In this document: piece after piece, positions 5,500 to 13,808 of the stretch
How the letters are laid out: the number at the start of each line of letters is the position of its first letter
How positions within the stretch are numbered: the first letter of the stretch is position 1
Assembly (NCBI GenBank): GCA_021797265.1
Contig: JAJZZZ010000022.1
Location: forward strand, 1 to 14,900
Direction: 5' to 3'
Source: Thermoplasmata archaeon
GTDB taxonomy: Archaea; Thermoplasmatota; Thermoplasmata; Thermoplasmatales; Thermoplasmataceae
DNA: 14,900 nucleotides
Translations under genes and position numbers: made by a program
Notes under the pieces: model-generated
Seen by the model: only the letters and a program-made list of their open reading frames with translations
What the model was told of the DNA's origin: nothing
Database searches by the model: none

Positions 5500-6435
5500 T
5501 TAGATATTCTGAAAATTTTCCACAGTATATGGGCAGATGTATTTCAGGCTGACTTTTTGCCCAGTTTTTTCAGCACTCTTGAATAGATAGTTATAATACT
5601 CATGAACCTGGATGCTTGGAACTACAGATGTTACAGTTAGGCGGTTTCCAGTGAGGCGGGCAAATATTCCTATACGGATTATTGGATCTTCAACAAGTTT
5701 CTTCCGGAACTCGGTAAGCATATTGTTTCTAAGGGTTATCTGATAGAGATTGTCCACATCGACCAGTTTTTCTATTGACCCTTCAGACTCCACAAGTTTA
5801 TCCTCAGAGTATAAGATTGCCTTGAATCTGTTTTCGCTCTCTCCTGTAACTGAAAGTTCTGCTATTGAGCCTTCAGAAATGGTACCAATTTTTTTTCTCG
5901 AATCCTCTTCAAGAAGCATATCAAAAGAGACAAATGAGAGTGGATACCTGCTGTCTATTCTGGAATATGTTGCAGCTAATCCGTCCGAAGGGCCCAGGAA
6001 ATCAATCTTTGTTGTATCTGGATTCTGTAGGTATTTTTCCAATAGACTTGAAACCATATCCTGAAAATTGTGATGAAATCGCATATAAAAGTGAAGTGCG
6101 CCATTTTCAATATCTATCCTGTTTGGGACCACAGACGGTACATTGAACAGACCATTGATGATTTTAAGGCTCTCCACGTTGTTTATCCTTGTTCTTACTA
6201 CGTACGCTTCCCTCCTCTCCTTGATTTCCATTCTCTGCACCAGCAATTTCAGATGCTGATCCATTGTGATATCCTTAGGGAAGAATGAATCCATGAACAC
6301 ATGATCCCCTATGTTGAATACTGAAACCGGCACAGGAGTTTTTGAAGATTTTGAAAAATTGACAAGTTCAGAATCCTGTTTCAGAGAAAGTACAATTCTC
6401 CTGTCAAGCTTCATGTTTATGTCACTCATGCGCAT
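5500..6435 (-). CDS. Hypothetical protein, 311 residues, family not recognised
   Basis: A soluble protein with no signal peptide or TM segment. It appears to have two alpha/beta parts: residues about 20-175 (VSVFNIGDHVFMDSFFP... to RYPLSFVSFDMLLEE) and about 180-311 (ISEGSIAELSVTGE... to VSLKYICPYTVENFQNI). An acidic, charged linker (MLLEEDSRKK) joins them. There is a single Cys near the C-terminus and no recognisable catalytic or metal motif. Start ATG 6435 is supported by a TATA box (6456-6464) exactly 25 bases upstream; ATGs at 6429 and 6414 are alternatives. It is transcribed divergently from the helix-turn-helix protein, with a 132- to 162-base shared spacer, so cross-regulation is possible. 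The even coding sense and good promoter make it a real gene, perhaps lineage-specific. Confidence 0.8.
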   Translation of the reverse strand: MRMSDINMKLDRRIVLSLKQDSELVNFSKSSKTPVPVSVFNIGDHVFMDSFFPKDITMDQHLKLLVQRMEIKERREAYVVRTRINNVESLKIINGLFNVPSVVPNRIDIENGALHFYMRFHHNFQDMVSSLLEKYLQNPDTTKIDFLGPSDGLAATYSRIDSRYPLSFVSFDMLLEEDSRKKIGTISEGSIAELSVTGESENRFKAILYSEDKLVESEGSIEKLVDVDNLYQITLRNNMLTEFRKKLVEDPIIRIGIFARLTGNRLTVTSVVPSIQVHEYYNYLFKSAEKTGQKVSLKYICPYTVENFQNI

Positions 6436-6455
6436 GCATCTTTTACTGCATCAAA

Positions 6456-6464
6456 TATTATAAA
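6456..6464 (-). promoter_or_regulatory. TATA box of the 311-residue gene
   Basis: TTTATAATA on the minus strand, centred 25 bases before ATG 6435: a clear leaderless promoter arrangement. Confidence 0.6.
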
Positions 6465-6573
6465 TTTAACTGGATTCTAAGTCATTTCAACTGAAACTGG
6501 TGCTTATTGTGGCAACAGTTCTGATTAAAAAAAACAGTTCCATCATAAATAAGCGTTAAGTATAGCTATGGAC

Positions 6574-6579
6574 TATAAT
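6574..6579 (+). promoter_or_regulatory. Possible TATA box of the helix-turn-helix gene
   Basis: TATAAT about 22 bases before the preferred ATG at 6598. It lies inside the longer 6568 reading, which itself has a CATAAATAAG box (6544-6553) about 20 bases upstream, so the box does not settle the start alone. Confidence 0.35.
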
Positions 6580-6597
6580 CATTGCCATGTGATTGCA

Positions 6598-7173
6598 ATG
6601 GCTGGCAAAATAAGTTCAGAGACCCGGAAAAAGGTCATAGACCTGTATTCAGAAGGCAGATCGAAAAAGGCTATTTCTGAAGAAACTGGGATTTCTGTTA
6701 CAAGTGTAACCCGCATTGTCCTTGAGGCGGGCTCTAAACTGAATGCCAAGACTGGTTTGCCTGAAGAAAAAGAAAACGTTATAACTCCAGGCACTTCCGA
6801 TGAAGATAGAAATAATGCCCGGAACCGCCCTGGGAATTATTCGGTAGAGATCCCCACAGATCGCATGGATAATCTTGTGAATGTAATCATTGAAGCCTTG
6901 AAGGAGAATGTACAGCAGTCTCTGGACATAACAATCTCCAGATTTACACCCGATAACGTAAGGAAATTCCTGACATTGCTCACGGACGAAGAAAAAGCAA
7001 GAACTGACTTAGAGGCACTGAAGGCTGAGATAGAAAGGCTGAACCATGTCAAAGAGGGCCTTGATTCAGAAATTCTGGATGCAGTTATGAGGATGTCATC
7101 AATCGAAAGCAGGATCATCAATATAGAGAAGAGGTTTGGGATGAGGCTACAGGAAGAATCCGAGGAACTCTGA
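6598..7173 (+). CDS. Helix-turn-helix plus coiled-coil protein
   Basis: A 191-residue protein, probably a DNA-binding regulator or chromosome-associated factor. Residues 6-43 (SSETRKKVIDLYSEGRSKKA then ISEETGISVTSVTRIV) form a resolvase/Hin-type or homeodomain-like helix-turn-helix. Residues 45-85 are a polar, probably disordered linker. Residues 86-130 are helical (TDRMDNLVNVIIEALKENVQ), and about 127-185 form a long charged coiled coil (DLEALKAEIERLNHVKEGLD...IESRIINIEKRFGM), implying oligomerisation. ATG 6598 is preferred because MAGKISSETRK runs straight into the fold; ATG 6568 would add ten unusual residues (MDYNHCHVIA). It is divergent from the unknown 311-residue gene and ends 53 bases before the TPP enzyme gene, so it could control either. 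No ligand-binding domain is visible. Confidence 0.75.
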   Translation: MAGKISSETRKKVIDLYSEGRSKKAISEETGISVTSVTRIVLEAGSKLNAKTGLPEEKENVITPGTSDEDRNNARNRPGNYSVEIPTDRMDNLVNVIIEALKENVQQSLDITISRFTPDNVRKFLTLLTDEEKARTDLEALKAEIERLNHVKEGLDSEILDAVMRMSSIESRIINIEKRFGMRLQEESEEL

Positions 7174-7192
7174 AATTATTTAAAAGTTAACA

Positions 7193-7203
7193 AAAAATTA
7201 AAC
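7193..7203 (+). promoter_or_regulatory. Possible TATA box of the pyruvate-oxidase-type gene
   Basis: AAAAATTAAAC about 29 bases before ATG 7227; a second AT-rich box (TTATTTAAAAG, about 7177-7187) would give a leader of about 20 bases. Either could drive this gene and the flavoprotein gene behind it. Confidence 0.4.
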
Positions 7204-7226
7204 TATGATGATACTCTAGATAGATC

Positions 7227-8885
7227 ATGAGTTATACTGCGGCAGAAGTTATCATAGACGGACTTGCAAAAGCTGGAATAAAGCGTATATATGGAATTCC
7301 CGGAGACTCGCTCAATCCACTCATGGATGCCATAAGAACATCTGGCAAAATTGATTTTGTACAGGTGAGGCATGAGGAGGGTGCTGCACTGGCAGCGGCT
7401 TTCGAATCTAAAGTTACAGGAAACCCTACTGTATGTATGGGAACCTCTGGGCCAGGTTCAATACACCTTCTCAATGGCCTTTATGAAGCGAAGATGGACC
7501 ACCTTCCTGTAATCGCCCTCACCGGCCAGATAGAGACGGATCTGATTGGAACGGATTATTTCCAGGAAGTTGACACCATGGATCTTTTCAGCAATGTTTC
7601 TCTTTATAATGCTAGGTTACTGAATGCGGAATCAGCCGGAGTTCTAACATCCCGTGCTCTCAGAGAAGCAGTGACTGGAAGAGGGGTTGCGCACCTGGAC
7701 CTACCTGTGGATGTCCTAAAAATGGAGTCTCACCCTCTAAGCGATGAGTGGTTTCATCCTCCTGAACCACCTGTTTATGCCCCGGATCTCTCCAAAATTG
7801 CTCAACTAATTGAAAAAAGCAGTAGTCCGGTAATAATGTTTGGAAACGGAGCCAGAGGGCATGGGGAAGAACTCCTCAACTTTGCCTCGCGAATAGGTGC
7901 ACCCCTTATCTTCGCTCTTAACGGGAAAGGCATTGTAAGTGACGAAAATGAAATGGTCCTTGGTGGACTTGGACTTCTTGGCACAAGACCGTCAGTAGAG
8001 GCAGTAAAGAAGTGCGATCTCCTAATACTTCTTGGAACCTCGTTCCCTTATGTAAAATTCCTTCCTGAAGAAGTTCCTGTGATACAGATTGACTCAGCTC
8101 CTTTGAGCATTGGAAAAAGAATACCACCTTCCCAATATGCAATCTGTACCGTCGAATACTTCCTCCATAATATAAATGTGAGTGAAAAGGGGGACAAGTA
8201 TTTCAAAAAACTCACAGAGATAAAAAATGACTGGGTAAAGAAGATGGAAGAAGCTGAAAATGACGATGGGGATTCAATCCGCCCTGAAGCCGTTGCATCT
8301 TCACTGAACCGATTTTTAAGAGATTCTGACACCATAATTGCGGATACTGGAAATGTTACTGTCTGGGCATCCAGAAACCTCAGACTGAAGAAGAGCCATC
8401 TGTTCCTAATGTCACCATGGCTTGGAAGTATGGGAGTGGGAATCCCGGGAAGTGTGGGCGCATCATTCGCCACTAAAGGTGATGTTGTGGCCCTTATCGG
8501 TGACGGAAGCTTTGCAATGTCAATCATGGAACTTATTACTGCAAGGAAATATAACAGACCTGTAAAGCTCATAGCTTTCAACAACTCAAAACTTGGCATG
8601 ATTAAATTTGAGGAGGAGGTTATGGGATACCCAGAATTTGGTGTTGACCTTCTTAACCCTGACTTTGCCGCTCTGGCAGAAACTATAGGAATAGCAGGTT
8701 TTTCAGTAAAGAACATCAAAGACCTTGACAGTACAATGGAGAAGTTCTTGTCTGTAAACGGCCCTGCCGTACTCTCTGTCAAGGTCAATCCTGACGAGAA
8801 ACCCATGCCGCCAAAACTCAGTTTCCAGCAGGCAAAAGGATATGTGACTTCCATACTCAGGGAAAAGCTTGAAAGCACAAGATAA
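7227..8885 (+). CDS. Pyruvate oxidase / pyruvate:quinone dehydrogenase-type TPP enzyme
   Basis: A 552-residue thiamine-diphosphate enzyme of the acetolactate synthase/pyruvate oxidase superfamily. The order is PYR domain (1-170), central FAD/regulatory domain (about 185-320) and PP domain (about 350-530). The catalytic Glu is E50 in QVRHEEGAALAAAFE; the TPP/Mg motif is G425-D-G with N452-N453 (AFNNSKLGMI). GIPGDSLNPLMDAI, YFQEVDTMDLF and especially GTSFPYVKFLPEEVPVIQID and IGKRIPP recall PoxB, so the likely reaction is oxidative decarboxylation of pyruvate (or another 2-oxo acid) to acetate and CO2 with electrons passed from FAD to quinone. The C-terminus stops at about the family core, without a clear membrane-binding extension. 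Acetolactate synthase is less likely. The flavoprotein gene follows after 44 bases. Confidence 0.88.
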   Translation: MSYTAAEVIIDGLAKAGIKRIYGIPGDSLNPLMDAIRTSGKIDFVQVRHEEGAALAAAFESKVTGNPTVCMGTSGPGSIHLLNGLYEAKMDHLPVIALTGQIETDLIGTDYFQEVDTMDLFSNVSLYNARLLNAESAGVLTSRALREAVTGRGVAHLDLPVDVLKMESHPLSDEWFHPPEPPVYAPDLSKIAQLIEKSSSPVIMFGNGARGHGEELLNFASRIGAPLIFALNGKGIVSDENEMVLGGLGLLGTRPSVEAVKKCDLLILLGTSFPYVKFLPEEVPVIQIDSAPLSIGKRIPPSQYAICTVEYFLHNINVSEKGDKYFKKLTEIKNDWVKKMEEAENDDGDSIRPEAVASSLNRFLRDSDTIIADTGNVTVWASRNLRLKKSHLFLMSPWLGSMGVGIPGSVGASFATKGDVVALIGDGSFAMSIMELITARKYNRPVKLIAFNNSKLGMIKFEEEVMGYPEFGVDLLNPDFAALAETIGIAGFSVKNIKDLDSTMEKFLSVNGPAVLSVKVNPDEKPMPPKLSFQQAKGYVTSILREKLESTR

Positions 8886-8929
8886 CTGATCAATTCCCCA
8901 CCAATACGAAAACATGAATTGGGAACACG

Positions 8930-10267
8930 ATGCCTGAAACAGCAGATAAAGAACTGGATATTGCAATAGCGGGTGCTGGAATTCTAGGAACTTCGGTAGC
9001 CTACTTTCTGTCCCGATTCCAGGGGCTGAGAATAGGAATATTCGACAGGGAAGATTCTGCGGCCAGGCATGCAAGTTCAAGAAACACTGGAGTGATTCAT
9101 AGGCCATTTTACATTGATCCTGCCAGAAAGCCTTTCTTTGCTGAGGCTTCTTCCAGGTCATACCCTCTGTGGAAAGATTTTGCCAGTGAATTTTCCCTGC
9201 CATGGCACCAGAATGGAACTCTTGAAGTGGCAGCAGACTCCAGTGGGGAAAAGACAATCAGAAAATATGCAAGATATGCAAAAACAAACGGCATGGAAGA
9301 TGATGAATTCACAGTGTTAGAAGGAAGCGATTTGAGAAGGCAGTATCCTCAAATCAATGCTGTTGCTGGATTCTTCAGCAGAACGGATACAGGGGTAGAC
9401 TACGGTTCTTTTTCTTCAAAGTTGCTGGAGCTTTCAAGGAAAGGGGGAGCCAAATTCTTTGGAAATCATACAATTACCTCTGTGGCAGAAGACTCAGATG
9501 GTATTCTTTTCACCTGTAGAACTGTAAATGGTGTTAAACTTTTCAGAACAGACTTTTTCCTTAATCTTACCGGAACTGGATCACTTAAACTGGCTAACTC
9601 CATGGGTCTTGCCCTGAATTACGGACTGCTTCTGTTCAGAGGCGATTACTGGCGTGTAAGTGAAGAATATTCACCCGGCTTTTCTTTCAACCTTTACACT
9701 GTGCCAAGATATTCAGGTTTCCCTTTTCTGGATCCGCATTTCATAAACCGCTGGAATGGTAAAAGAGAGATTGGGCCAAATGCTTCACTTATTTTTCATG
9801 ACAGGGCATATTATGGAAGCGGAGTGAATGCGCATAATCTGGTGGAATCTCTGAAAAATGGGGACATGAATTCCAAAATCAAACTCCTGTCTAACCCTGA
9901 ATTTATCAGAATGCTAGAAACAGAATGGGAAAGCTCCAGAAGCAAATTTGCCATGGCAGCCAGACTGAGGAGATATATTCCATCACTCTCCAGTTCATAT
10001 ATAGGAAAAAGAGGTTTGGGGGGTATCCGCGGCTCTGTTGTCGATTCAGGAGGATTTGTCCCCGAAGCTCTGGAGTTCAGAACTGATCATTCGATGCACA
10101 TGGTGAATTACAACTCTCCAGGGGCTACAGGGTCACCCTATGTCGCATTTTCCATTATTAAGAAAATCCTTAAGGAGGGCTATGTACATCTGAAAAGTGG
10201 AAAGGTTAAGAAATTGAAACCTGAAAACTGGGAAGTACTGGCTTCAGGCATTGAACTGCCTCTCTAA
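8930..10267 (+). CDS. L-2-hydroxyglutarate oxidase-like FAD-dependent oxidoreductase
   Basis: A 445-residue flavoprotein of the DAO fold most like the LhgO/L2HGDH group, which oxidises L-2-hydroxyglutarate to 2-oxoglutarate using FAD and a quinone or O2. The N-terminal Rossmann motif is G15-x-G17-x2-G20 (AGAGILGTSVAYFL), with acidic D39/E41 for the FAD ribose. SSRNTGVIHRPFYIDPARK (49-67), FRGDYWRV (236-243), FPFLDPHF then GPNASLIF (264-289), GIRGSVVD (365-372) and NSPGATGSP (395-403) all match conserved family blocks. Some blocks are degenerate (HASSRNTG for the usual HQTGRNSG), so the exact hydroxyacid is open. There is no TATA box in the 44-base gap after the TPP gene, only a weak inverted repeat (CAATTC 8891-8896 / GAATTG 8916-8921), so co-transcription is likely. 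Confidence 0.82.
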   Translation: MPETADKELDIAIAGAGILGTSVAYFLSRFQGLRIGIFDREDSAARHASSRNTGVIHRPFYIDPARKPFFAEASSRSYPLWKDFASEFSLPWHQNGTLEVAADSSGEKTIRKYARYAKTNGMEDDEFTVLEGSDLRRQYPQINAVAGFFSRTDTGVDYGSFSSKLLELSRKGGAKFFGNHTITSVAEDSDGILFTCRTVNGVKLFRTDFFLNLTGTGSLKLANSMGLALNYGLLLFRGDYWRVSEEYSPGFSFNLYTVPRYSGFPFLDPHFINRWNGKREIGPNASLIFHDRAYYGSGVNAHNLVESLKNGDMNSKIKLLSNPEFIRMLETEWESSRSKFAMAARLRRYIPSLSSSYIGKRGLGGIRGSVVDSGGFVPEALEFRTDHSMHMVNYNSPGATGSPYVAFSIIKKILKEGYVHLKSGKVKKLKPENWEVLASGIELPL

Positions 10268-10400
10268 TTGCAACATGTCCCATTGGTTATTTTTCGGCAA
10301 TATCTTATCGATGCTTTATTTTAAAAAGAAATTAACGGCAGGGTAACTATGATATATTGTTAAGACCTTTTTAAATACAATTTATCATGAAGGATAAGAG

Positions 10401-10411
10401 AAAATAAATAG
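10401..10411 (+). promoter_or_regulatory. TATA box of the second MFS gene
   Basis: AAAATAAATAG centred about 28 bases before ATG 10434. A further AT-rich box (CTTTTTAAATACA, about 10367-10379) lies upstream, so this 166-base spacer appears to begin a new transcription unit. Confidence 0.5.
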
Positions 10412-10433
10412 AGATTTGCAATAATCCCGTAGC

Positions 10434-11672
10434 ATGCAGGAAAAGCGGTTAAATCTCACTTTTACATCCTTAGGTCATTTCACCAATGACAGCACAAGTT
10501 ACTTTTATCCAGTTCTCATTACCTATTACGAGGCATTTCCGGGCGCAAACTATCTTCTCCTTGGCTCCATGGTAATTATATTCAATCTGATTTCCGGATT
10601 CCTTAGTACTCCGGTGGCTTCATATGCAGACAGGAAGAACAATCATTCTGTGATGATGGCGCTGGGAATTTTCATTCTTGGAATTTCAGTAATCCTTTAT
10701 GGATTGCCATTCCTATTCAAGAGTGAACTAACCCCGCTGCTTACTCTAGCCACTGTCTTTCTTGGTATTGGACAGGCATTCTATCACCCGCTGGGTGCAG
10801 CAATAATTTCAAGAAGTTATGGAAGAGATGCTCCGCCTGCAATGGGACTGAATGGTTCAATGGGGAGCCTGGGAAGGGCGCTTATACCCACAATAATTGT
10901 GTTTCTCCTTGCAACATTTGGCGATTTCACAGGAATGATAGTATATGCTGCTTATATCCTTATAGCATCATTCGCAATATTTGCCGGCTTGAGCGGCTTC
11001 AGGAAGTTCACATGGAGAGGGGCTTCACAAGAGCAGAGAAAGAAAAGCCAGAAACAGAGTGAGGAAATTCCAGAAGGTTCCTCCAGCAAATACATGACTG
11101 TTCTCTATATTCTCACAGCTGCTGTTTTCATCAGATCTCTTTTTCTCATGGGTACCACAACTTTTATCCCCACATATCTTACCGATGAGTTCAGCAGCAA
11201 AACCATAATGTCTTACATAGTTACTCTTGGCCTGATTTCACCAGTTTTTGGACAACCTCTGTTTGGAAGGCTAACTTCATTAAAAGGTGGCCGCTACTCA
11301 GTTATTGTTTCGTTCGTCATATCGACAATATTCTTCGGGCTGTTCATATTAATAACAGGAAATTACATTTTAACAACAATTTTCTATTTCTGTTATGCAT
11401 TTGGTGCCTATAGTGGATTTCCTATATTCCTAGGATACGTGGGACAGATTGTTCCACCATCCGTTCTGGGAAAATCCAACGGACTTGTCTGGGGAATAGG
11501 TCAGACAGTAGGGGGAGCAGTTGGTGCAGCTGTTATAACTGGGCTGGTAGTTATAACAAACGTAAAGCTGTCAATAGATCTTATGATGATATTCGCAGTC
11601 GCATCCCTTTTCTTCCTTCCTTTGCTTCCATCCAGAGCCAAAATGGCAGCAGACGGAGCTAAGCCCTCATAA
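10434..11672 (+). CDS. MFS transporter, fosmidomycin-resistance-like
   Basis: A 412-residue, about 12-helix major facilitator. After a short N-terminus, GHFTNDSTSYFYPVLITYY forms helix 1; ASYADRKNNHSVM (about 64-76) is motif A between helices 2 and 3; and FLGIGQAFYHPLGAAIISRS (about 113-132) matches the signature of the fosmidomycin-resistance (Fsr) group, where ..FHP.. follows helix 4. A basic, hydrophilic central loop (about 187-220, WRGASQEQRKKSQKQSEE) separates the two six-helix halves, and a weaker motif A (GQPLFGRLTSLKGGRYS) appears in the second half. The substrate is unknown; export of a small molecule or uptake of an organic acid are both possible. It has its own promoter. The BtuF-like gene starts 28 bases after its stop. 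Confidence 0.85.
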   Translation: MQEKRLNLTFTSLGHFTNDSTSYFYPVLITYYEAFPGANYLLLGSMVIIFNLISGFLSTPVASYADRKNNHSVMMALGIFILGISVILYGLPFLFKSELTPLLTLATVFLGIGQAFYHPLGAAIISRSYGRDAPPAMGLNGSMGSLGRALIPTIIVFLLATFGDFTGMIVYAAYILIASFAIFAGLSGFRKFTWRGASQEQRKKSQKQSEEIPEGSSSKYMTVLYILTAAVFIRSLFLMGTTTFIPTYLTDEFSSKTIMSYIVTLGLISPVFGQPLFGRLTSLKGGRYSVIVSFVISTIFFGLFILITGNYILTTIFYFCYAFGAYSGFPIFLGYVGQIVPPSVLGKSNGLVWGIGQTVGGAVGAAVITGLVVITNVKLSIDLMMIFAVASLFFLPLLPSRAKMAADGAKPS

Positions 11673-11678
11673 TTTTAA
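11671..11678 (+). promoter_or_regulatory. Weak TATA-like box before the BtuF-like gene
   Basis: AATTTTAA, starting inside the stop codon of the MFS gene and centred about 26 bases before ATG 11701. It allows a separate leaderless transcript but does not exclude read-through. Confidence 0.3.
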
Positions 11679-11700
11679 GGCTCCTGTTGTTTACCCTATC

Positions 11701-12519
11701 ATGGATAAAATGATAGACTTCACCGGTGATGAAGTTTACGTCCCCGACAATCCAGATAGAATCATCAGTTTCAGCCCCTCGATTACTGAAATCCTATTTG
11801 AACTTGGTCTGGGTAATAACCTGGTCGGAATTTCTGCATTCTGCGCCAGGCCTAAGGAAACCTCGGCGATTAGAAAAGTTGGAAGTTACGGCTCCGCAAG
11901 AATGGAGGTTCTGAGAGAACTTGAACCAGATCTGATCATGACAATTTCCGGATTCCAGAGCGAATTCAGTTCCAGGTTGAAAAAGGAGTTTACTGTTTTT
12001 AATTTCGAGCTGCCATCCTCCGTTGCTGGGATAGTTGATCTGGTTTCAAAGGTCGGAGTTGTAGTAAACCGCTCAGATGAGGCAAGACTGATGGAATTTG
12101 AGCTTCTAAAAATAATATCTGGCCTCAGGAGACATACCCGCATAAGGGGATACTATGAAATAGACCTGGGTGGACCGGTAACCTTTGGTTCAGAATCATA
12201 CATTACGGACTCACTTGAGATACTTGGCGTAATCACCCCATACTCGGGCAGGAAGAAGGAGTGGATTGAGCCTGATTTTGAACTTGTGAAAGAGTTTGAT
12301 CCTGAACTGATAATATACGAACCGAAAATGTACCAATCTGTAGAGGATTATACGATTAAGGAAATGATGAAGAAAAGGGGTTGGGATGGGATCACTGCCA
12401 TGCGTGAAGGACATCTCTTCAAGACTCCGGGAAAACTGGACTTCTTTGCCCATCATGGCCCAAGTTTTATCCGCAATGTCCTGCCATGGACAGTAAACAT
12501 TCTGGATGGCCTGTTCTGA
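11701..12519 (+). CDS. BtuF-like helical-backbone metal/corrinoid receptor without signal peptide
   Basis: A 272-residue protein of the periplasmic-binding-protein type III fold (PF01497-like; BtuF, siderophore and haem receptors). Residues 17-36 (NPDRIISFSPSITEILFELG) and 59-80 (KVGSYGSARMEVLRELEPDL...) are the two most conserved blocks; DPELIIYEP (about 200-208) and the terminal HHGPSFIRNVLPWTVNIL fit the second lobe and final helix. Uniquely for an uptake receptor, the chain starts at MDKMIDFTGDEVYVPDNPDR with no signal peptide or lipobox, and no ABC permease or ATPase is adjacent. The protein therefore seems to be cytoplasmic. It may bind a corrinoid or metal chelate inside the cell, act as a chaperone, or be a receptor lost from its transporter. 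C48 in the ISAFCARP block corresponds to the CxxP region of BtuF. Confidence 0.8.
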   Translation: MDKMIDFTGDEVYVPDNPDRIISFSPSITEILFELGLGNNLVGISAFCARPKETSAIRKVGSYGSARMEVLRELEPDLIMTISGFQSEFSSRLKKEFTVFNFELPSSVAGIVDLVSKVGVVVNRSDEARLMEFELLKIISGLRRHTRIRGYYEIDLGGPVTFGSESYITDSLEILGVITPYSGRKKEWIEPDFELVKEFDPELIIYEPKMYQSVEDYTIKEMMKKRGWDGITAMREGHLFKTPGKLDFFAHHGPSFIRNVLPWTVNILDGLF

Positions 12520-12587
12520 AATAAGCCAAATCTGTGACTGGAGATCTTCGATATACAGTCATAAACCTTGATATCGCATAGTGAGGG

Positions 12588-12595
12588 ATAAATAA
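12588..12595 (+). promoter_or_regulatory. TATA box of the M20 peptidase gene
   Basis: ATAAATAA centred about 29 bases before ATG 12621, in the 101-base spacer after the BtuF-like gene. It would drive the M20 gene and the overlapping S66 gene. Confidence 0.5.
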
Positions 12596-12620
12596 TTACG
12601 GTCAGTCGGATTCCTCTTGC

Positions 12621-13808
12621 ATGCCAGAGGCGGACGCTGAAATAAAGAAGTTAATGCCGGAAATACTGGACATTTCCAGCAGAATTTACAATCTTGCAGA
12701 GCTGGGGAGCAATGAGGTCAAGTCATCACAGTTGCTTTCAGATTTCCTGAAGAAAGAAGGGTTCTCTGTTGAAAAGCCCTATGCAGGTATGAAAACTGCA
12801 TTCAGGGCAACTGTAAATAGAGGCGGCCCCTCCATAGGATTTCTTGCAGAATATGATGCGCTTCCAAACGGACATTCATGTGGGCATAACCTCATTTCAG
12901 CATGGGCAGTAGGTAGTGCAGCCCTGCTTTCAAGAATATCTGATAATGTTTCCGTTACTGTTCTGGGAACCCCCTCAGAAGAGGGAATTGGTGAGTATGC
13001 CGGCAGCAAGGCGATAATTGCAGAAAAAGGATATGCTGGAGGAGTTGACATGTACTTCGGATTCCATCCAGACGACCGCTGGGGAGTGGGTTCAGGTGCA
13101 CTGGCTGATCTGACCCTGGAATTAGTATTTACAGGGAGAGAAGCACACGGAGCAGATTCCCCTGAGCAAGGTATTAATGCACTGGATGCCGCCGTTTCAT
13201 CCTATGTGGCAATAAACAGCCTGAGGGGCTGGGCAAAAAATGACAAACACCTTGTTGTCGGAATGATTATGACCGAGGGCGGAAAAGCGACCAATGTGGT
13301 TCCGGAAAGAGCGGTATTGCAGGTTGAGATCCGTTCCACCTCATCTGGGTTCGTTGAAATTTTTGCAGAGAAAGTTGAGAAAAGTGCCAGGTCTATAGCG
13401 GAGTCCTATGGAGCTACCCTCACCTGCAGGAAAATAACTCCCCTTTACAGGGATTATCTGCCAAACATGAAGCTGGATTCAATTATCAGTGATGAACTCC
13501 TAAAGATGGGAATAAACCCTTACAATATACATTCATCTGAATATATCCCGTCAGGAAGCACTGACGAGGCAAACATATCATGGGTTGCACCAACAGGGCA
13601 TCTTGATATGCCGGTTGGCTACAGAGGAATATCAGGCCATACTGAAGAATTCAGGCTTGCTGCAGAACCTGAAAAAAATGCCGAAAACCTGAAGACTGCC
13701 ATCCTTGCAACTGTTATGTCAGCTTTAAACGCATCAAAGCATATCCCAGATATCAGAGATGAGTTCAATGTACAGCGGAAACGCAGGGGAGAATTACAGA
13801 GAGATTAA
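12621..13808 (+). CDS. M20-family amidohydrolase/dipeptidase, AbgB/PM20D2-like
   Basis: A 395-residue zinc-type amide hydrolase of peptidase family M20 (M20D/AbgB branch), which splits N-acyl amino acids or dipeptide-like amides such as p-aminobenzoyl-glutamate. Visible catalytic elements are the metal ligands C87 and H89 (PNGHSCGHN), the acid/base pair E120-E121 (GTPSEEG), H149 (GFHPDD), H176 in the lid domain (GREAHGADSP), and H340 (RGISGHTEEF). STDEANISWVAPTGHL (313-328) closely follows the AbgB/PM20D2 signature STDxGxVSWxxPT. The catalytic domain is interrupted by a dimerisation lid at about 165-285. No signal peptide, so it is cytoplasmic. The true substrate is unknown. It has its own TATA box, and its last 50 bases overlap the S66 gene, so the two products are probably made together. 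Confidence 0.88.
   Translation: MPEADAEIKKLMPEILDISSRIYNLAELGSNEVKSSQLLSDFLKKEGFSVEKPYAGMKTAFRATVNRGGPSIGFLAEYDALPNGHSCGHNLISAWAVGSAALLSRISDNVSVTVLGTPSEEGIGEYAGSKAIIAEKGYAGGVDMYFGFHPDDRWGVGSGALADLTLELVFTGREAHGADSPEQGINALDAAVSSYVAINSLRGWAKNDKHLVVGMIMTEGGKATNVVPERAVLQVEIRSTSSGFVEIFAEKVEKSARSIAESYGATLTCRKITPLYRDYLPNMKLDSIISDELLKMGINPYNIHSSEYIPSGSTDEANISWVAPTGHLDMPVGYRGISGHTEEFRLAAEPEKNAENLKTAILATVMSALNASKHIPDIRDEFNVQRKRRGELQRD

Noticed and set aside
7205..7260. ATGATGA at 7205, resembling the C box of a C/D guide RNA
   Set aside because: No CTGA D box at a sensible distance and no inner C'/D' pair; it lies in the promoter/start region of the TPP gene.
8048..8893. 281-codon minus-strand open frame under the TPP enzyme
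   Set aside because: Ser/Phe-rich shadow with no family motif; the plus strand carries catalytic GDG...NN and a full-length enzyme.
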